From Hypholoma sublateritium FD-334 SS-4 (lineage: Eukaryota; Basidiomycota; Agaricomycetes; Agaricales; Strophariaceae): a DNA stretch of 60,260 nt. Positions 1 to 12,743 of the stretch are shown here, piece by piece. A program made the translations under genes and the position numbers. The stretch covers positions 15,013 to 75,272 of the forward strand of contig KN817570.1 of assembly GCA_000827495.1 (NCBI GenBank), written 5' to 3'. The notes beneath the pieces are model-generated. The model made no database searches and had not been told where the DNA came from. It saw only the letters and a list, made by a program, of their open reading frames with translations. Within the stretch, counting starts at the first letter, position 1. Each line of letters begins with the position of its first letter.

Positions 1-443
1 CAAAAGGCACGTTGTAGCACTCAAAATGTAGCCATTTGGCAGGCAGAGCATGCATGAGTTGCCCAGTGGGCAGTTTCCGCTGTGGATATATCTCTCTACT
101 TAGGTAACTACCCAGCTTCATACATGCAGACAGCGGCTACTTGTGGCTTACCATGTACCACACACTTCTCCAAGCAGGACGAACCCACCGGACAAGAGCC
201 TCTATGCCCCGCCCTCTGTCCACCCAACCCGTAGGGGCCTAGCGTTCACGAACAGAGCACCCTGCCAGCAGCTAGCCAGCCAAAGCCAGCCAACCGCCAA
301 CAAGGACAGGAAGGGCATTGTGTGGGGTACACGCCATTAACGCCTAAGCTCGCCTCCAAAAGCTCCCGGGCATGTCATAGAAAGCAGCCAGGATCAGCAG
401 GAGTAATACTCCTGTGGCCCTGCTACATCATCCCACCCCATCT
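1..443. other. window edge, no gene recognised
   Basis: I see no convincing coding region here. A 14-nt string, CAGGAGTAATACTC, lies at 398-411 and again at 601-614, where it overlaps the inactivating stop of the LINE remnant that starts at 444. This hints at a small duplication, but nothing more can be supported. Confidence 0.4.
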
Positions 444-1540
444 TTAGGGCGGAACGAGAACACCCATGGGAAGCGTTTGAGGAAACAAATCAGCGCAGGC
501 AGAGTCCGAGCCGGCCCGGTGGCAGTGGTTGAGGATGTGATCACGCGTCTCAAGAGCCACCTCGCCACAGGGACACGCAGGGTCCTCATCAGGAAGGAAT
601 CAGGAGTAATACTCACTGATTGGTGCATGCCCAAGGATTGGTTGGGTCATGCGCGAGACAAGTGATGTGCTCGCCTTGGCCACAGGGATCCAGCTCCCCC
701 CTTTGAGGTAGGAGGGCTTGATGAGATTGTCATCAAGGTTGAGCAGTTGCAAGAACTGCTGACCCGCGAAAGTGGGGTTGCGGAAGAACAGCTGGCCCCA
801 TTCTGCGTTGCAGCGATCTGTCGCGTATTTGCGAAGTGAATCCAAAGTCATCCTGGGCCAAAGTCCCGGGACTGGAGGAAGGCCCTTCAAAAACTGATGG
901 ACCTCATAGTGGACATCCCACTCTGCCTTGGATGGGCAGTTGTAGAACTTGAGGATGTTGAGTGGATTGGTGTCGAGCCACACAAGGAGAGTGCGACACA
1001 CCACCAGGGAATGTCCCTGGCCGGAGTGTATAGAAGCGTCAAGGGCCTTTTTTGCTGATGCAATATGGTCCATGAAGATAACAATGCGGGTGCAGCCAGG
1101 TACCTGGGTAGCCCGGACGACTGCAAAGCAGATGGCAGAAAGCTCCGCCTCTGCGGCGAGAACCTTGCCAGAGACATAGCGGGCGGAATCAACCCGCTCA
1201 TCTCCCTGGAAAAGTGCGAAGCCTGCAAGGGCCTGGTACTTCTTCTTGGCGGGAACGGAAGCATCCGTTGCACCGTAAATGGTGTTGGGCTCCATGTGTG
1301 CCTCATCGCGGATGCCATCAAGGTGGGCCTTTATCATGCCTTCAACTACATTCTCATATAGCCAGACATGATAGGCAGCAACATTGGTAGTGTCCGGCGG
1401 GGTGCCTGGTTCAGGCTCCGGGTACTCACTATGCAGATGAAAAAAAGTGCGTGCCAGAAACAAGTCCAGCAGGCGCTGTCCTGGCCGGGCCTCCAGCACA
1501 CAACAGGGCGAGATACTTAGCATTTTACCCCCATAAAAAA
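444..1540 (-). mobile_element. LINE-type retrotransposon remnant, RNase H and C-terminal tail
   Basis: The frame read down from about 1540 encodes an RNase H-like domain as found at the C terminus of agaricomycete non-LTR retrotransposon polyproteins. Visible landmarks are the first acidic site in GATDAS, the Glu in AEAELSAI, the Asp in FMDHIA, and a late CPSKAEWD segment. The frame stops at a TGA (600-602). In the same frame beyond it, the typical tail resumes with CPCGE and ETRDHILNHC, a Cys/His zinc-knuckle-like motif, and runs to a TAA at 444-446. The reverse transcriptase and endonuclease parts are absent, so this is a 5'-truncated, dead copy. The exact 5' edge is uncertain because the frame stays open to 1622 with non-conserved sequence. 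Confidence 0.85.
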
Positions 1541-1599
1541 TTTCAAGGAAAAATGCTCTAAATGCTCTAAAATTAATATTGGCAATAGCAGAAAAAGAG

Positions 1600-2075
1600 T
1601 TGAAATTTTGTACATGCAACATTTTGCCGCTTATGTAATAGATTCATGTGACTCTTTCACCTCACCTAAACCTGCTATCTGAGGCAAATCTGAGGAACAA
1701 AATGAATGGACCATGTCTATCTGTGCTTAAATCTTGCCTAAATCAAATCCAAGTCCTTCAGCACATCCAGGAAAACAAAATAAGAAGGAATATCTGACTT
1801 GCATGTGACTGACCATGATAAGGGTTAGGTCACATGTCTCCCGGAAGAGGCTTCCTGGACTAATTGGACATGTCATGACCATTAAAGCACAAGTGTATTA
1901 TATATACTACAAGAAAACTGCATCCAAATGTGGATTTGATGTGGATCTGAAGCTCAAAAATTGACACAAAGAAAATATTTCAAAAAGTTGGTACGTAGAC
2001 TTGACGTAGTCATGATTTTACTCAGTTAAATTTTTTCAAATTCTCAGAATCGACATTTTGCCGCTTACATAACTG
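1600..2075. repeat. direct repeat pair, ACATTTTGCCGCTTA
   Basis: The string ACATTTTGCCGCTTA occurs at 1619-1633 and 2053-2067 in the same orientation. Both copies are preceded by similar AT-rich sequence and followed by a TAA-containing stretch. The interval between them is AT-rich compared with its flanks and has no gene. It may be the non-coding part of a decayed mobile element next to the LINE remnant, but I cannot assign a family. Nothing else is seen between 1541 and the mucin gene end at 2639. Confidence 0.45.
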
Positions 2076-2638
2076 ATTACGTAAACTGGCGGGTTCCTAG
2101 TGTCCTCTACCTTAGTATCAATGGGTAAGCCCAATATTTAGACACAAGCCACCCATATAATAAAAACAAACATATGTAAACATGTAAAGCCAAAGCCAAA
2201 ACTAATAACAATAGCACGGCGAGCCCCGCGCCTCCGCAGGCCTCCGCACAGCAGAATAAAAGTAAACGCATGCCCACCCTCACAGCATGCATAAATAAAG
2301 TAAAGTATAACAGTGAGCGCACACGCCCGCGCAGGAAAGGGGAAGGTATAGTCAAGCGCACGAGCCTGGTGGATATAGTTAGCAGAAAGACACGCACCGC
2401 CCGCCCAGTCCAGCGTGCGCCAGGCGGGGGCGGCAACGCGCACAAAAAACCACAAGAAAGCACGGCCGTAGCCGCAAAACAAGGACAAAACCAAAGCAGA
2501 AAACGAGCGCGGGCAGCCAAGCCAGTAAGTAGTAGCGGTAAGGTAAGCTATGCGTCATCAGGCAAACAGAGCGTCTATCGTATGCACCGCGGGGGCTCGG
2601 GTGCGTCGTGCGCAGGGGGCACAGCACGCGCAGCGGGC

Positions 2639-5600
2639 CTACCAGTTCATGCTGCTCTCGCGGAGGATGGGCGCCGAGATCGCCGCCGGTACCACATTGC
2701 GCCGCTGGCTCATCTGCTGGGGTGCACGTGCGTCCCATCGATCCTCGTCCATGCGACCCTCGGCATTCCCGGCGGCGGCGGCCGTCGCATCCGCGTACCC
2801 GCGCAGACTGTCCTCTGCGAAGTAGAAGCTACGACGTCGTGGCGCGCCGACCGAGTCCTGGTCGAACTCGCGCCCCTCGGGGCGGGCGCCTGCGGCTTCC
2901 CACTCAGCGGGGTCCAATTGCGGATCCGACAGGCGGTGATGCGCGAGCTGGCGCTTGCGACGCATTGAGCGGAACACGAGGAACACGAGCACGAGCACCG
3001 CAATAGCGCCGAGAGCGGAGACGACACCGATGATCGCGTCTTGGCGGGTCTTGCTCTGCTGCGAGACGGCGGACACGCTCCCAGACGAGCCGTCCGCATT
3101 TGTGCCGGCGACACCAGACGACGCCGCTACGGACGTGATTGCATAGCCCGAGTTCACGCGCTGCGCGAGCGCGGCCGCGACGCCGTCTGTGCCAGTGTAG
3201 AACGTGGACTGCTTTGCCTTGATCTCCGCGGCGAGTGTATTGACGAGATCCGTAGGGATATAGCCCAGCCACATCGTACCGAGCTGCGACGAGTCGCTCG
3301 CGGACTGATAGGTGGTAGGGATGTACACCTGCAGCGCGAACGTGTCGACTTCGCTCGCTGAAACAGCGCGTCAGCTCAATCTCCCGTGAAATGGATATGA
3401 CAAAACTCACAACCAATATTCAATGCAGTGCCAATCAACACAGGGACGAATGCGAAGATCTGACTCGACGAGATCGGATTGTTGACTACGAACGGCCAGT
3501 TCAGGCTCTGGTCGAAGAGGATACTGATGAGCGTCTGCCCACTCAAATCGGTCGAGCTCTGCAACTGATCGGCGGGTAAAATGCGGCCAGGAATACCGTT
3601 GGGCAGGGCAATGCTGGTAGCGGCGGCCGCGGCACTCTCCGCAATAGGCGATGCAGTAGTAGTGACCTGATCAGGATTGGTGAACGTGGGCGTGGCACTC
3701 GTCGTCGGGAGGGATGCAACCGCGAGCGAGCTCTCCGTGAGGACGAAACTAAGAGCTGGGTCAACCGTGATGCTAACCGCCGTGGTCGTGATCTGCGGGG
3801 CGGTTGAGGTGTCAGTCGAAGTGTCTGTGTCCGTGATCGAGTCTGTGGCGGTCGTCGTCGAGTTATCAGCAGACGAAGGGAAGGAGATCGTCGGCGTGGT
3901 GATAGTGGTCGTCCCTGTATCCGTGGTGGTTGGAGGCAGCGAGATCGTTGTGTTAGCACCTGAGGTCGGCGGGATGGAAGTCGGGCCTGTGGTATCTGTG
4001 GTATCTGTCGGCGATACAGAGGTTGGCACCGTCGTGTCTGTAGAGACAGTAGTCGTCGGCGGCACAGAAGTTGGTCCTGTGGTATCTGTGGTATCTGTCG
4101 CTGGCGCAGAGGTAGGCGGCGTCGTGTCTGTAGAAACAGTAGTGGTTGGTGGCACAGAAGTCGGCGACGAGGTGTCCGTAGTATCCGTTGACGTTGGCGA
4201 AACAGAAGTCGGCGGCGCCGTGTCCGTAGTATCCGTCGACGTCGGCAAGCTCGTATCCGTACTCGTGGTCGTGTCCGTGGGCGAGGACGTCAATATGGGC
4301 GACGTCGTGGTATCCGTCGGCGTCCCTGTGGGCGTGTCCGTCGACGTATCTGATGGGGCAGAAGAAGTTGGCGAGTCAGTTGGTGTGGTGGAAGGCCCCG
4401 TGTCTGTGGAGGTAGGAGAGACAGAAGAAGCAGTCGTGGAATCCGTACCAGTGGGGGAGGCAGTTGAACTGTCCGTGGAGCTGTCCGTCGTCGTGACCGT
4501 GGCCGTGGTGGTTCCTGTATCCGTCGGCGTATCTGTTGGGGTGGAAGTCGACGAGTCAGTTGCTGTAGTAGAAGGCCCCGTGTCCGTTGAGGTAGGAGAA
4601 GCGGAAGAAGCAGTCGAAGAATCCGTACCAGTGGGAGAGGTAGTTGAACTGTCCGTTGACGACGAGTCTGTGGATGTAGAAGTTGAAGAGTCAGTTGCTG
4701 ATGTTATAGAAGACCCCGCGTCCGTTGAAGTAGAAGCAGAAGCAGTCGCAGAACCCGTACCGGTGGCAGTGGCGGTTGCGCTATCTGATGACGAGTCTGT
4801 GGAAGTCGTCGTCGTCGTCGTCGTGTCTGTGGATGTAGGAGTTGGAGAGTCAGTGGATGATGTAGTAGTAGAAGACCCCGCGTCCGTTGAAGTAGGAGAA
4901 GCAGAAGTAACCGAAGAATCCGTACCAGTGGTAGTGGCGGTTCCGCTGTTCGTCGACGAGTCGGTGGTACTGGATGCAGTGCTGTCCGTCGACGTATCTG
5001 AAGTAGAAGTCGGCGAGTCAGCTGATGTGGTAGAAGACCCCGCGTCCGATGAAGTAGCAGTATCAGTCTTAGAGCCCGTACCAGTTGAAGAGGTCGCTGC
5101 ACTGTCCGTCAATGTGTCTGTGGAGGTAGAAGTCGGAGAGTCAGTCGCTGATTTGGTGGAGGGCCTCGCATCCGTCGTAGGAGGAATAGCAGCAGTCTTA
5201 GAATCCGTACCGGTAGGAGTGGCAGTTGAACTGTCCGTGGGCGGGACCGATGTCGGCGAGAGGGCGGATGTTACGGCGCTCGCAGCGGAGGATGCGACAG
5301 AGCTGATGACAGATACAATACTCGACACGATATCAGTAGGGTCCGTTGGCGTGGGCGTGGACAGAGTGTCGGTGGGCGTGGCGTTGTCTGTGTTTGAGAC
5401 GGTGGACGCTGTGGCCGACGTTGTGGCCGTAGAAGCACCCGTGTCGCTTGTTGTAGTCGCGCCCGTGTCAGTGGGCGTCGCGCTCGAGCTCCCGCCAGTC
5501 GCTGTCCCCCGATCAGAACTCCATCACACGCGAAAAGCTACAGCAAGGGTGCTCACCACCGTCTACAGGGGTATCGCGGGCGACATAGTTGCGACGAATG

Positions 5601-5698
5601 TCGATAGAGCGGCGTGCATGGGAGTTGTTGAGCGAGCCATGCGCCGCGGCAGCGAAATGGGTGGCAAGGAGGGCGCAGAGGAGACTGTGGAAACGCAT
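2639..5698 (-). CDS. Msb2-like signalling mucin, 983 aa
   Basis: Exons 5557-5698, 3411-5501 and 2639-3357. The introns (55 and 53 nt) carry GTGAGC/GTGAGT donors and CTGAT/CTGAC branch sites, and phases match. Order of parts: a signal peptide (about residues 1-21); a Ser/Thr/Pro/Asp mucin region to about residue 560 built from TDSS/TSTD-type repeats; a folded membrane-proximal part containing SLNWPFVVNN and SSSQIF followed by YIPTTY and LGYIPTD; one transmembrane helix (about 851-873) followed by RRKR; and a tail of about 110 residues. The LN-x-x-FVV and SSxQIF signatures resemble the Hkr1-Msb2 homology region of fungal signalling mucins, which act at the plasma membrane upstream of Cdc42/PAK and MAPK modules. 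The family call rests on remembered motifs, not a search. The very repetitive middle may be mis-assembled in copy number. Confidence 0.72.
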
Positions 5699-6010
5699 GG
5701 TATTTTAGGGGAAAATGAACGTGGAGTGCTGCTTGGTGCAAGCGGGACGGGGTCGGACGGTCCACTCGTCGGCGTCGGCGTCGTCGTCGTCGTGAGTGGG
5801 CAGTGAGGGAAAAGAAGAAAGATGGGAAGCAAACGCATTCTCCCACAGCGACCCCATCAACGGCGGCACTTGCCGCCCATCATTCCGCCATCAACGCCTG
5901 GCCCCGGCATTATTATTCTTATCCCCTAAATCATATGCAGAATGTTCATACGCAGAAAACATATTATACATCCACGCCAACTATGCTACCCTACAGATGC
6001 AAGACTACGA

Positions 6011-6689
6011 TTAAATGAAGCCAATCTATGAAACCCATCAGTCGTCTATTCGTGGACAGACGCCCACTGGCTGCGCACCTTGTTGGCCACATCGAGCGCA
6101 TCGTGGTCCGGTGTCAACCGCACGTACGCCTTCTTCTTGCCGTCCGGTCTGTCTCCGCCGTCAGTCCCGTGTCCCCGACCCCGCGGATACGCATGCACTC
6201 ACCGGATGAGGGTGTTGACCTTGAGCGCGTTGACGTCGTACAGCTTCTTGACGGCGTCCTTGATCTGGCGCTTGTTGGCGAGGATATCGACGATGAACAC
6301 AAGGGTGTTGTGCTCCTCGATCTTCTTCATTGCCGACTCAGTATTCAGAGGCCTGCATCCGGTTAGCACGCATATATTGCATTTAATCGCGACACGCACG
6401 AGATGATAGTCCTGAACTGGTCCATCCGGGGTGCATGGGGCACGCTCTTGCGGGGGTAGCGGGGCTCACGCGCAAGCTTGAGGGTTTTGGGGCGGTGGAA
6501 GGACACCGAGAGACGGGTCTTGCGCGAGCTGTGGGCATGGGCTCCCTGGAGCGCGGCCTTTTTGGCGGTCTTGGCCTGGGTCACCTTCGCGGAGGGCTCT
6601 GCATCACTCGTCAGAACGCATCGCACAGAAATGGCACCGCACGCACTCTTCTGGGCTGCCTTGCCCTTGGGGGTTTTGGTGGTGGCCAT
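6011..6689 (-). CDS. RPL23A: 60S ribosomal protein L23a/L25 (uL23), 158 aa
   Basis: Exons 6647-6689, 6400-6598, 6203-6352, 6079-6148 and 6011-6025. The four introns are 48, 47, 54 and 53 nt long. The product has the basic N-terminal extension seen in eukaryotes, followed by FHRPKTLKL and the uL23 core: [45 protein letters not shown] and the ending VANKIGFI. It binds 25S rRNA near the polypeptide exit tunnel of the large subunit. Length and C terminus match the family. The last coding exon is only 15 nt. Strict matches at every splice junction make this the surest model in the window. Confidence 0.97.
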
Positions 6690-9600
6690 TGGGTAGTCTA
6701 GACAATAAACATGTCAGCGCGTCCGTTCTCGTCGTGTCCCGGGCCAGCGCAGATAGTCCACAGGTCGATGATTGCAGCGCGCGTGCCCATGGCCGAAAAT
6801 TTCGTCATCCAATTGTCCAACACCGCATCCATCTCTTCCAGTCCATTCCACCGCACGATTCGATCCCTGTGTCTTCCGTGGTGGCCCCAGAACGCATAAC
6901 TCGGATATCGGAGGGGCAGCAACTCACCTTGACGCTTGAGGGTGTTGGAGGCGACGGCGACGGTGGGCTGAACCGATGTGGAGGGGGCGTGGGAGGGACC
7001 GTGGGAGACCTGACTGATGTGATCAAATGTGACACCGGCCGGCCGCGACCAAGTCCCCGTTTCCTGGTCTCTTCCATACAGGCACCATCCATCTCATAAC
7101 ATACAGCCTCGCCATGGACCTGCATGGTCTCCGAACGCTCACCTATAATTGATCTCGGCTGCCAACCAGCGACCCGCTCTTCTCAATTAAAGTACAAATA
7201 TACCTACACGCCGGCAGCACCGCCCTCTTCACATCCGACACGCGTATGTATATCCTGCAACGCGTCCCACCTGTGCGCCCAATCTTATCCTCACCCCGAC
7301 TGGCCGCCGCAAAGGCACTAATGATCGCAGAACACAGCCCGCACAATTGCTGATCAGCATTCATTAATCATTCTGAATGATGTCCGAGCTGAGCCCGCAG
7401 CGCATCTCTGCGATTGATTCTTGTCCAGCCTCTGGGCCACCTGCCGGCCGTACTCCCCGCCCACATCCGACATCGCGCGGTCTATGATGCCGATGCTCAC
7501 GCGCACCAATAAACCTAGCAGCGCGCCGTCAACGCGTGCGCGCGGATGCGCTCATAAATCGGCGCGCCTACGTCAGAGATGTACATTCGAAGCGTACGTG
7601 TCAGTCTTCGTATGTTCTACGTCCCTCTTTAAATATCCGCTCCTCACATTCTCACCGCACTTGATCCACCGCCGCCCCACTGGAACTCCTGTCAAGCACG
7701 CTGCGGTGCCATACATTAAGCACCGCACTCCCACCCCGGCTGGCGCTCCGACACCCGCTATACGCCTGCTGAGCCTGAGCTTCGCATGACGGCGCCCTTC
7801 ACATCTCCAGAACACGACAAACACAGTCTAGCGCGCATGTCTAGAATGCATGTGTTCACTGCAGATCCCACCCCCAGATGCATACATACCCACGTCAATA
7901 ACGGGCGTCTCGCGGGAAATACGCAAGCCCGCGCGCGCTTCCCTTACGCCCCACCCTGCACTTCATCACGATCACGATGGTGCAATCGCAGCATTAATCA
8001 AATCAAACGCCCACCGAAAGTCGAAAGTCGACTGATGCTGTTGACCATCGCGCCCTCATGACCGCCAGACCCATCCGCGCATCAGATGGCGAAGGTCCCG
8101 TGGGGAGTTCAGAGCTCCAACATCTCAGCTGCGTACCTCACGCGAAAAGCTGCTTGCTTCTCTCCCGCCGCTCCCCAGGCAGATGGGCGGGTGAATACAA
8201 TGGGTGTGCTCCAGAATTTTCCTTTGAATTACTTATTATACCCATGCACTGTCATCCCGATCAGACCATTCTCCGGGCCTATCTGACGACAATATCCACA
8301 ATGGTATCACCAGGCACGACGATATCAGCGCCTCCGATTTCTGATTTATTTATTTGTTGCCGATCTTTTCTATGGCCCCCCTTTCCCAGAGACAAAGAGT
8401 TGGAATGCGTCGTGGGCCCATTGTATGCGAACCGCCTTTCCCGACGGGGTCCCTCGTGTCCGATGATGCGCCGGGATTTCTGCCCGTCAAACACAATTCT
8501 GCCTTGTAAATCCTGGAAAACCCTCATCCCTGAAAATGCAGCGTCTATGATCCCACCCGTTTCAGAGGCCATCTCGTCAACTGGGAGAAATATTTGTGAC
8601 ACCTTGCGCGAACGCTGAGTCACTATTCAAGGTGACTTATATACGGCCTAGCTTGCCCCGACGGCTTGTGTGTGTCGCGCGCGAAATGGTTCCTGGTCAG
8701 CCTGCAGCTCACGGTGGCTAACGCAGCTTTCGAGTGGACATCTAACTCGAAGCGCAGGTTAGAAAGAACGTACTGCACCTGTTTAAATTCGACTTTGGTA
8801 CTCACGGCAGGTAGGATTGACAGAAAAACATTGACATAAGCTCCCGACTGGACCCGTGCATGTTTTGGCTTATGCCCGCCGTAACATACAGCAGCCTTAC
8901 GAATATATGCACTAAGACCGCTCACGGAGTGGCCCATGGTACCTGAGATGCGCCCCTACAGCCACCGACGCACGGTAGGCGCACGCACCAGGCCGACGCG
9001 TGCTAACGCATACACGCCCAAATACTTTACGCGCTTATCAAAGCATTCGCATTCACATTTACAAAGTTATTCGCAAACTTTTGTTCCAGTAAACGAGGTG
9101 TTCTGGCGTTTCCAGTAAAGTGCTGGATCAACGCTGACACGGCGTTCTCGGCCCGCGGGCGCCTATTTGGCTTCCATTGCGACAATGCGTATTGTTAGAA
9201 TCCTGCCCTGAAATTTTACCTCGTTATATTGTGGTGGCCTCGCATAGTCTCACAGATTGAGTAGGACATTTTTTTTGGTTCAGTACACTTTGGTCAAGGA
9301 GCGAATTTCGTCGTAGACGGGGTACAGCAATTGTACAGAAAGCAACATACAGCAACGGGCATCTTTTTGATTTTTGATTTTTGGCTTCTTCTGGTGGACC
9401 TTTACGCATGGGATTAGCTAAGAAGAGTATGCACTGCGCTCAAAACTGAGGACCACGAGACTGTATTACGACTTGAACCACTTGTGTCCGGTTCGTAGCC
9501 TTAGAGTGCCTCATGCGGTGGCTGGCGGCGCATACGCAACAATTCCTTCATCGGCATATCCCTCGGTCATAGCCTTGTCTCTCTCCGCCGCGTCCGAGGT

Positions 9601-11315
9601 GTAGAAAATTAGAAATAGTTGCTGGCACCTTGGCTGTACAATCTATACAGGGGCCAACCCCTCTCGCTGCACGATGCATCCGGCCAAACATATCCCGCAA
9701 TGGCCTCGAAGTAGTACTGATTATTACCGCTGGCCGTAATCGTGCGGTAATAGTAGGATGAAACTGAGGAATGCATTCAGTTTGATAGCCAATTTATAGG
9801 CCGGTCAGAACACACTGGATCTTTTTCTATTTCCATCAAATTTCCATATAAGATTTCTAAGGTAGGTTTCAAGCCGCCCTTCACTTAAACTTTAGGTCCA
9901 GGCCCCAAGCTTCAAGCTCGTTGGAAATCCACATCGTATCCACATCTCGTATAACAATGACTCCGTATGCTCATATAATATTCGCGACTAGTTATGAAAA
10001 CGTTGTCATAGTTGTACTGGTTAAATCAGTATGAACTGTCATAACACGGCGACAGCCGACTATCGAAGAAACACTTGCAGCCCACTCCTACCAGCCTAGA
10101 GGAGGGGAATACTACTAGAGTAAACCGAAAAGTAAACTGAAAGCTATATCTACTCCTTTGAAATATGACTCCACTTGTATAGGAGCAACGCACCTTAACG
10201 CGGGCCTCAGCAGTCAGGCTGGCGTGCACAAAAGCGGTGCTTGGGTAACGGTTGGGGGAACACCGGAGACATACATGCAGTCAGTGCGATGTACATGCAG
10301 TTCTACACGGACGTCTTGATTTTAACGCGGATGTACAGACAGGCTCGTCGGACGTCCTTCGTTTGCACGGAAGTTCTTCCTCGGGAACGCTATAGCATGA
10401 ACGGCGCCTAATTATATAATAACGTGAGGTAAATGACCCTATACAAGCTAAGTTCGTACAGTACATGACATAGAGTCGAGGTGAATGTCAACCCGAACCG
10501 GTGTTGCAGGCAAACTATCACTTGTGGGCGCCTAATAATTCTCCTTAGACCAGCCCGGGGAACAACACCGGTACCTTCACAGTAGTTTCTTCCGTCTTCC
10601 AATTCATCTGAATGGTATTCTGCTGACCATCTCTGTAGGAAATGCTGTCACTACCGCCTCTGTCGATGTTCCTCGTGCAAAGCTATGTCAATCAGGCTGC
10701 ACAATTGACATGCTAAGAATAGAACGTGCCTCGAGATCGTCTATGGTCACCAGTACTTCACATGCAAGCAAGACGAAGTGTTCTGTATCCCAAATCCGTG
10801 ATTTGACATGTTCGTACAGTTACATTACTCCCGCAGACAACTGAAGCGCAGCACTAGGCATCCCGCTGGGTGTCCCAAATTCTAAGCTGGCGCGTCGATT
10901 TTGGCGCCCACTCGTCGGTCCGACTCGGCCATGTCAATCTGCCGGAAGGCGCCAATAGAGTTCTGCATATGTAGAATCCTAGAATGATGTGCTCTCAAAT
11001 ACGACTACTTAAGCTCATTGTGATCAATTGCTCTTAAGCTCTGTTTTCGTCAGCGATTACACTAACTGTTAAAGTTCTCGAAGAAAGTATCGGTGCATTA
11101 CCATCAGTGGAGGAAATAAAGCAAAAATAAACTAAGCATCCGGGCGGCGCCGGAGAGTGCTTTGAGAGCGTGAGAATAAGTAGCCACCGGCAGATAAATC
11201 TACGCGACGTGATGCATTGATGATTACAGTGGCTTTTCATTCATCTCGCTAACACCACCTCCACCTTGGTTATCTTTCTTGCAAGCCACGCGAAGTGCCT
11301 GCTAACAGCCCGAAC
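6690..11315. other. gene-poor interval of 4.6 kb
   Basis: I found no gene that I can support. Short open frames exist (for example minus strand 8279-8623 and 8623-8937, plus strand 8058-8618), but they overlap on opposite strands, have no recognisable domain, and do not join through plausible introns. The first part is the upstream region of the uL23 gene. The part from about 9100 on is AT-richer. No tRNA B-box, terminal repeat or obvious transposon end was recognised by eye. Confidence 0.4.
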
Positions 11316-12526
11316 ATGGCTACGTTAGTGAACGGAAATAACGTCAAGCTACTCCCACAAGAAATATGCGGCCTCATATGTCAAGACTCTGTCCTGACAC
11401 GACGCGACCTTTCTTCTCTTCGTACCATTTCGCGCGCTTTTCGCGATGAAGCTGAACGCCTTCTTTATACTTCCGCAAGACTTCGAGGAACGCGAAAAAT
11501 CAAGTCATTTTGCTTGTCTGTCATCCGGAAGCCCTTCCTGGCAGAACGATTACGACAACTTACGCTCTTCATGCCCCCTCAAATCGACTTAGAAGTGGAC
11601 GACCTCTCGCGCATCACGAAAGCTCTGCGCTTATGCCACAATCTGCGAAATCTCTCCGTTCTCCAAGATGATTCTCGAGCCATACCGCAGATCACTGGAG
11701 ACGCTGTTCACAGGTGGATCCTGGACGGACACTCCTTCCGCCTGAAATCATTCGCGAGCTCGTACTTTCGGCCCGAAGTTCTGTTATGCTTTCTGAAGGA
11801 TCAGTTGTCAATTGAGACCCTCACCATCAAATGCAAAGGCGACGCCGGTCTCTCATCCGCCCCACTTCCCATGCTCAAGAACCTGGACAGCTCTGCAGGT
11901 GTTGTACAAGAGTTCGGATTGGACGCATGGCATCACACCACCATCGAGCGTCTACAGTACAGTCTCATAGACTCGACCGACTCGGAGGAACTCTCCACCT
12001 TCGTCGCTCTGACACAGTTCAGCGATAGCCTCAAGAGTCTGAGCATAAGACGGAAGAACGGTGCCGATGGCTTAGATATCGCGGTACTCATTGCCTGTGT
12101 CGCTGCCCAGCTGCCAGATCTTAAATTCCTGCAGATACTAGACTATACCGCAAAGGTACGTATTTCATGTTAATTTTACTGCACATTTATTCACAGGCAT
12201 ATGCGCGTCAGATGGAAACATATTATGTTCCCTTTCTTCCATTTCCGATTATGTTTACAAAAATAGAAACACTCGTCATCCGCCCTCCGACAAGGGCTTA
12301 TACAAGTCTTACCGAGCATACGGACATCAGCACGTACCGTGAGCTGCGCACGAACTCTGGGCGGCGAAATGCCGCAAACAGGCTCATGACAGCCCTGAAA
12401 TCCTTGAAGCGGCTCGTACTCATTGATAAAAATATCTACGAGTACACAAGGACACCAAATGACGGAGAGATATGCGAGCACCTGCTGTCGGCATTCGATG
12501 AAACTCAATGGCTACAGGTACAGTGA
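11316..12526 (+). CDS. F-box-like / leucine-rich protein, 389 aa
   Basis: Exons 11316-12155 and 12197-12526. The intron (GTACGT...CACAG) is 41 nt, at the short end of what is seen here. The start is the ATG in MATLVNGNN. The N terminus (LLPQEICGLI, then RRDLSSLRTISRAFRDEA and LLYTSARL) has the pattern of an F-box-like helix bundle, and the rest has spaced Leu/Ile motifs such as LRNLSVL and LKSLSI that suggest degenerate leucine-rich repeats. Such proteins usually act as substrate adaptors of SCF ubiquitin ligases and form large families in agaricomycetes. The end is ambiguous: a possible further 44-nt intron after WLQ (GTACAG...TTGCAG) would give a terminal Ser and stop instead of Val-Gln-stop. 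Confidence 0.6.
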
Positions 12527-12743
12527 TGTTTTAACTTCAAACTTCATTAGCACAATTGCAGAGCTAGGGTAATTAATACCTTTCCGTTTACGGTTATAAT
12601 GAGGGTTATATATAATAGCCCATTAATGTACACATAATAGTGGTACACCTCAATGAAAGACGATAATCCAATGCACGGTGAATTGTAGAAATGTGCGATG
12701 CAGAAATAACAGCAAATGAGTGAAGAAAATAAGCAAGCTGAAA

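Noticed and set aside
3677..5806. 709-codon open frame on the plus strand
   Set aside because: It is a Val/Ser-rich mirror of the Ser/Thr/Asp repeats of the mucin gene on the minus strand, which has a signal peptide, matching introns and a transmembrane helix.
8058..8937. Overlapping frames of 186 (+), 114 (-) and 104 (-) codons
   Set aside because: They have no recognised domain, compete on opposite strands, and the gap between the two minus frames is too short for an intron.
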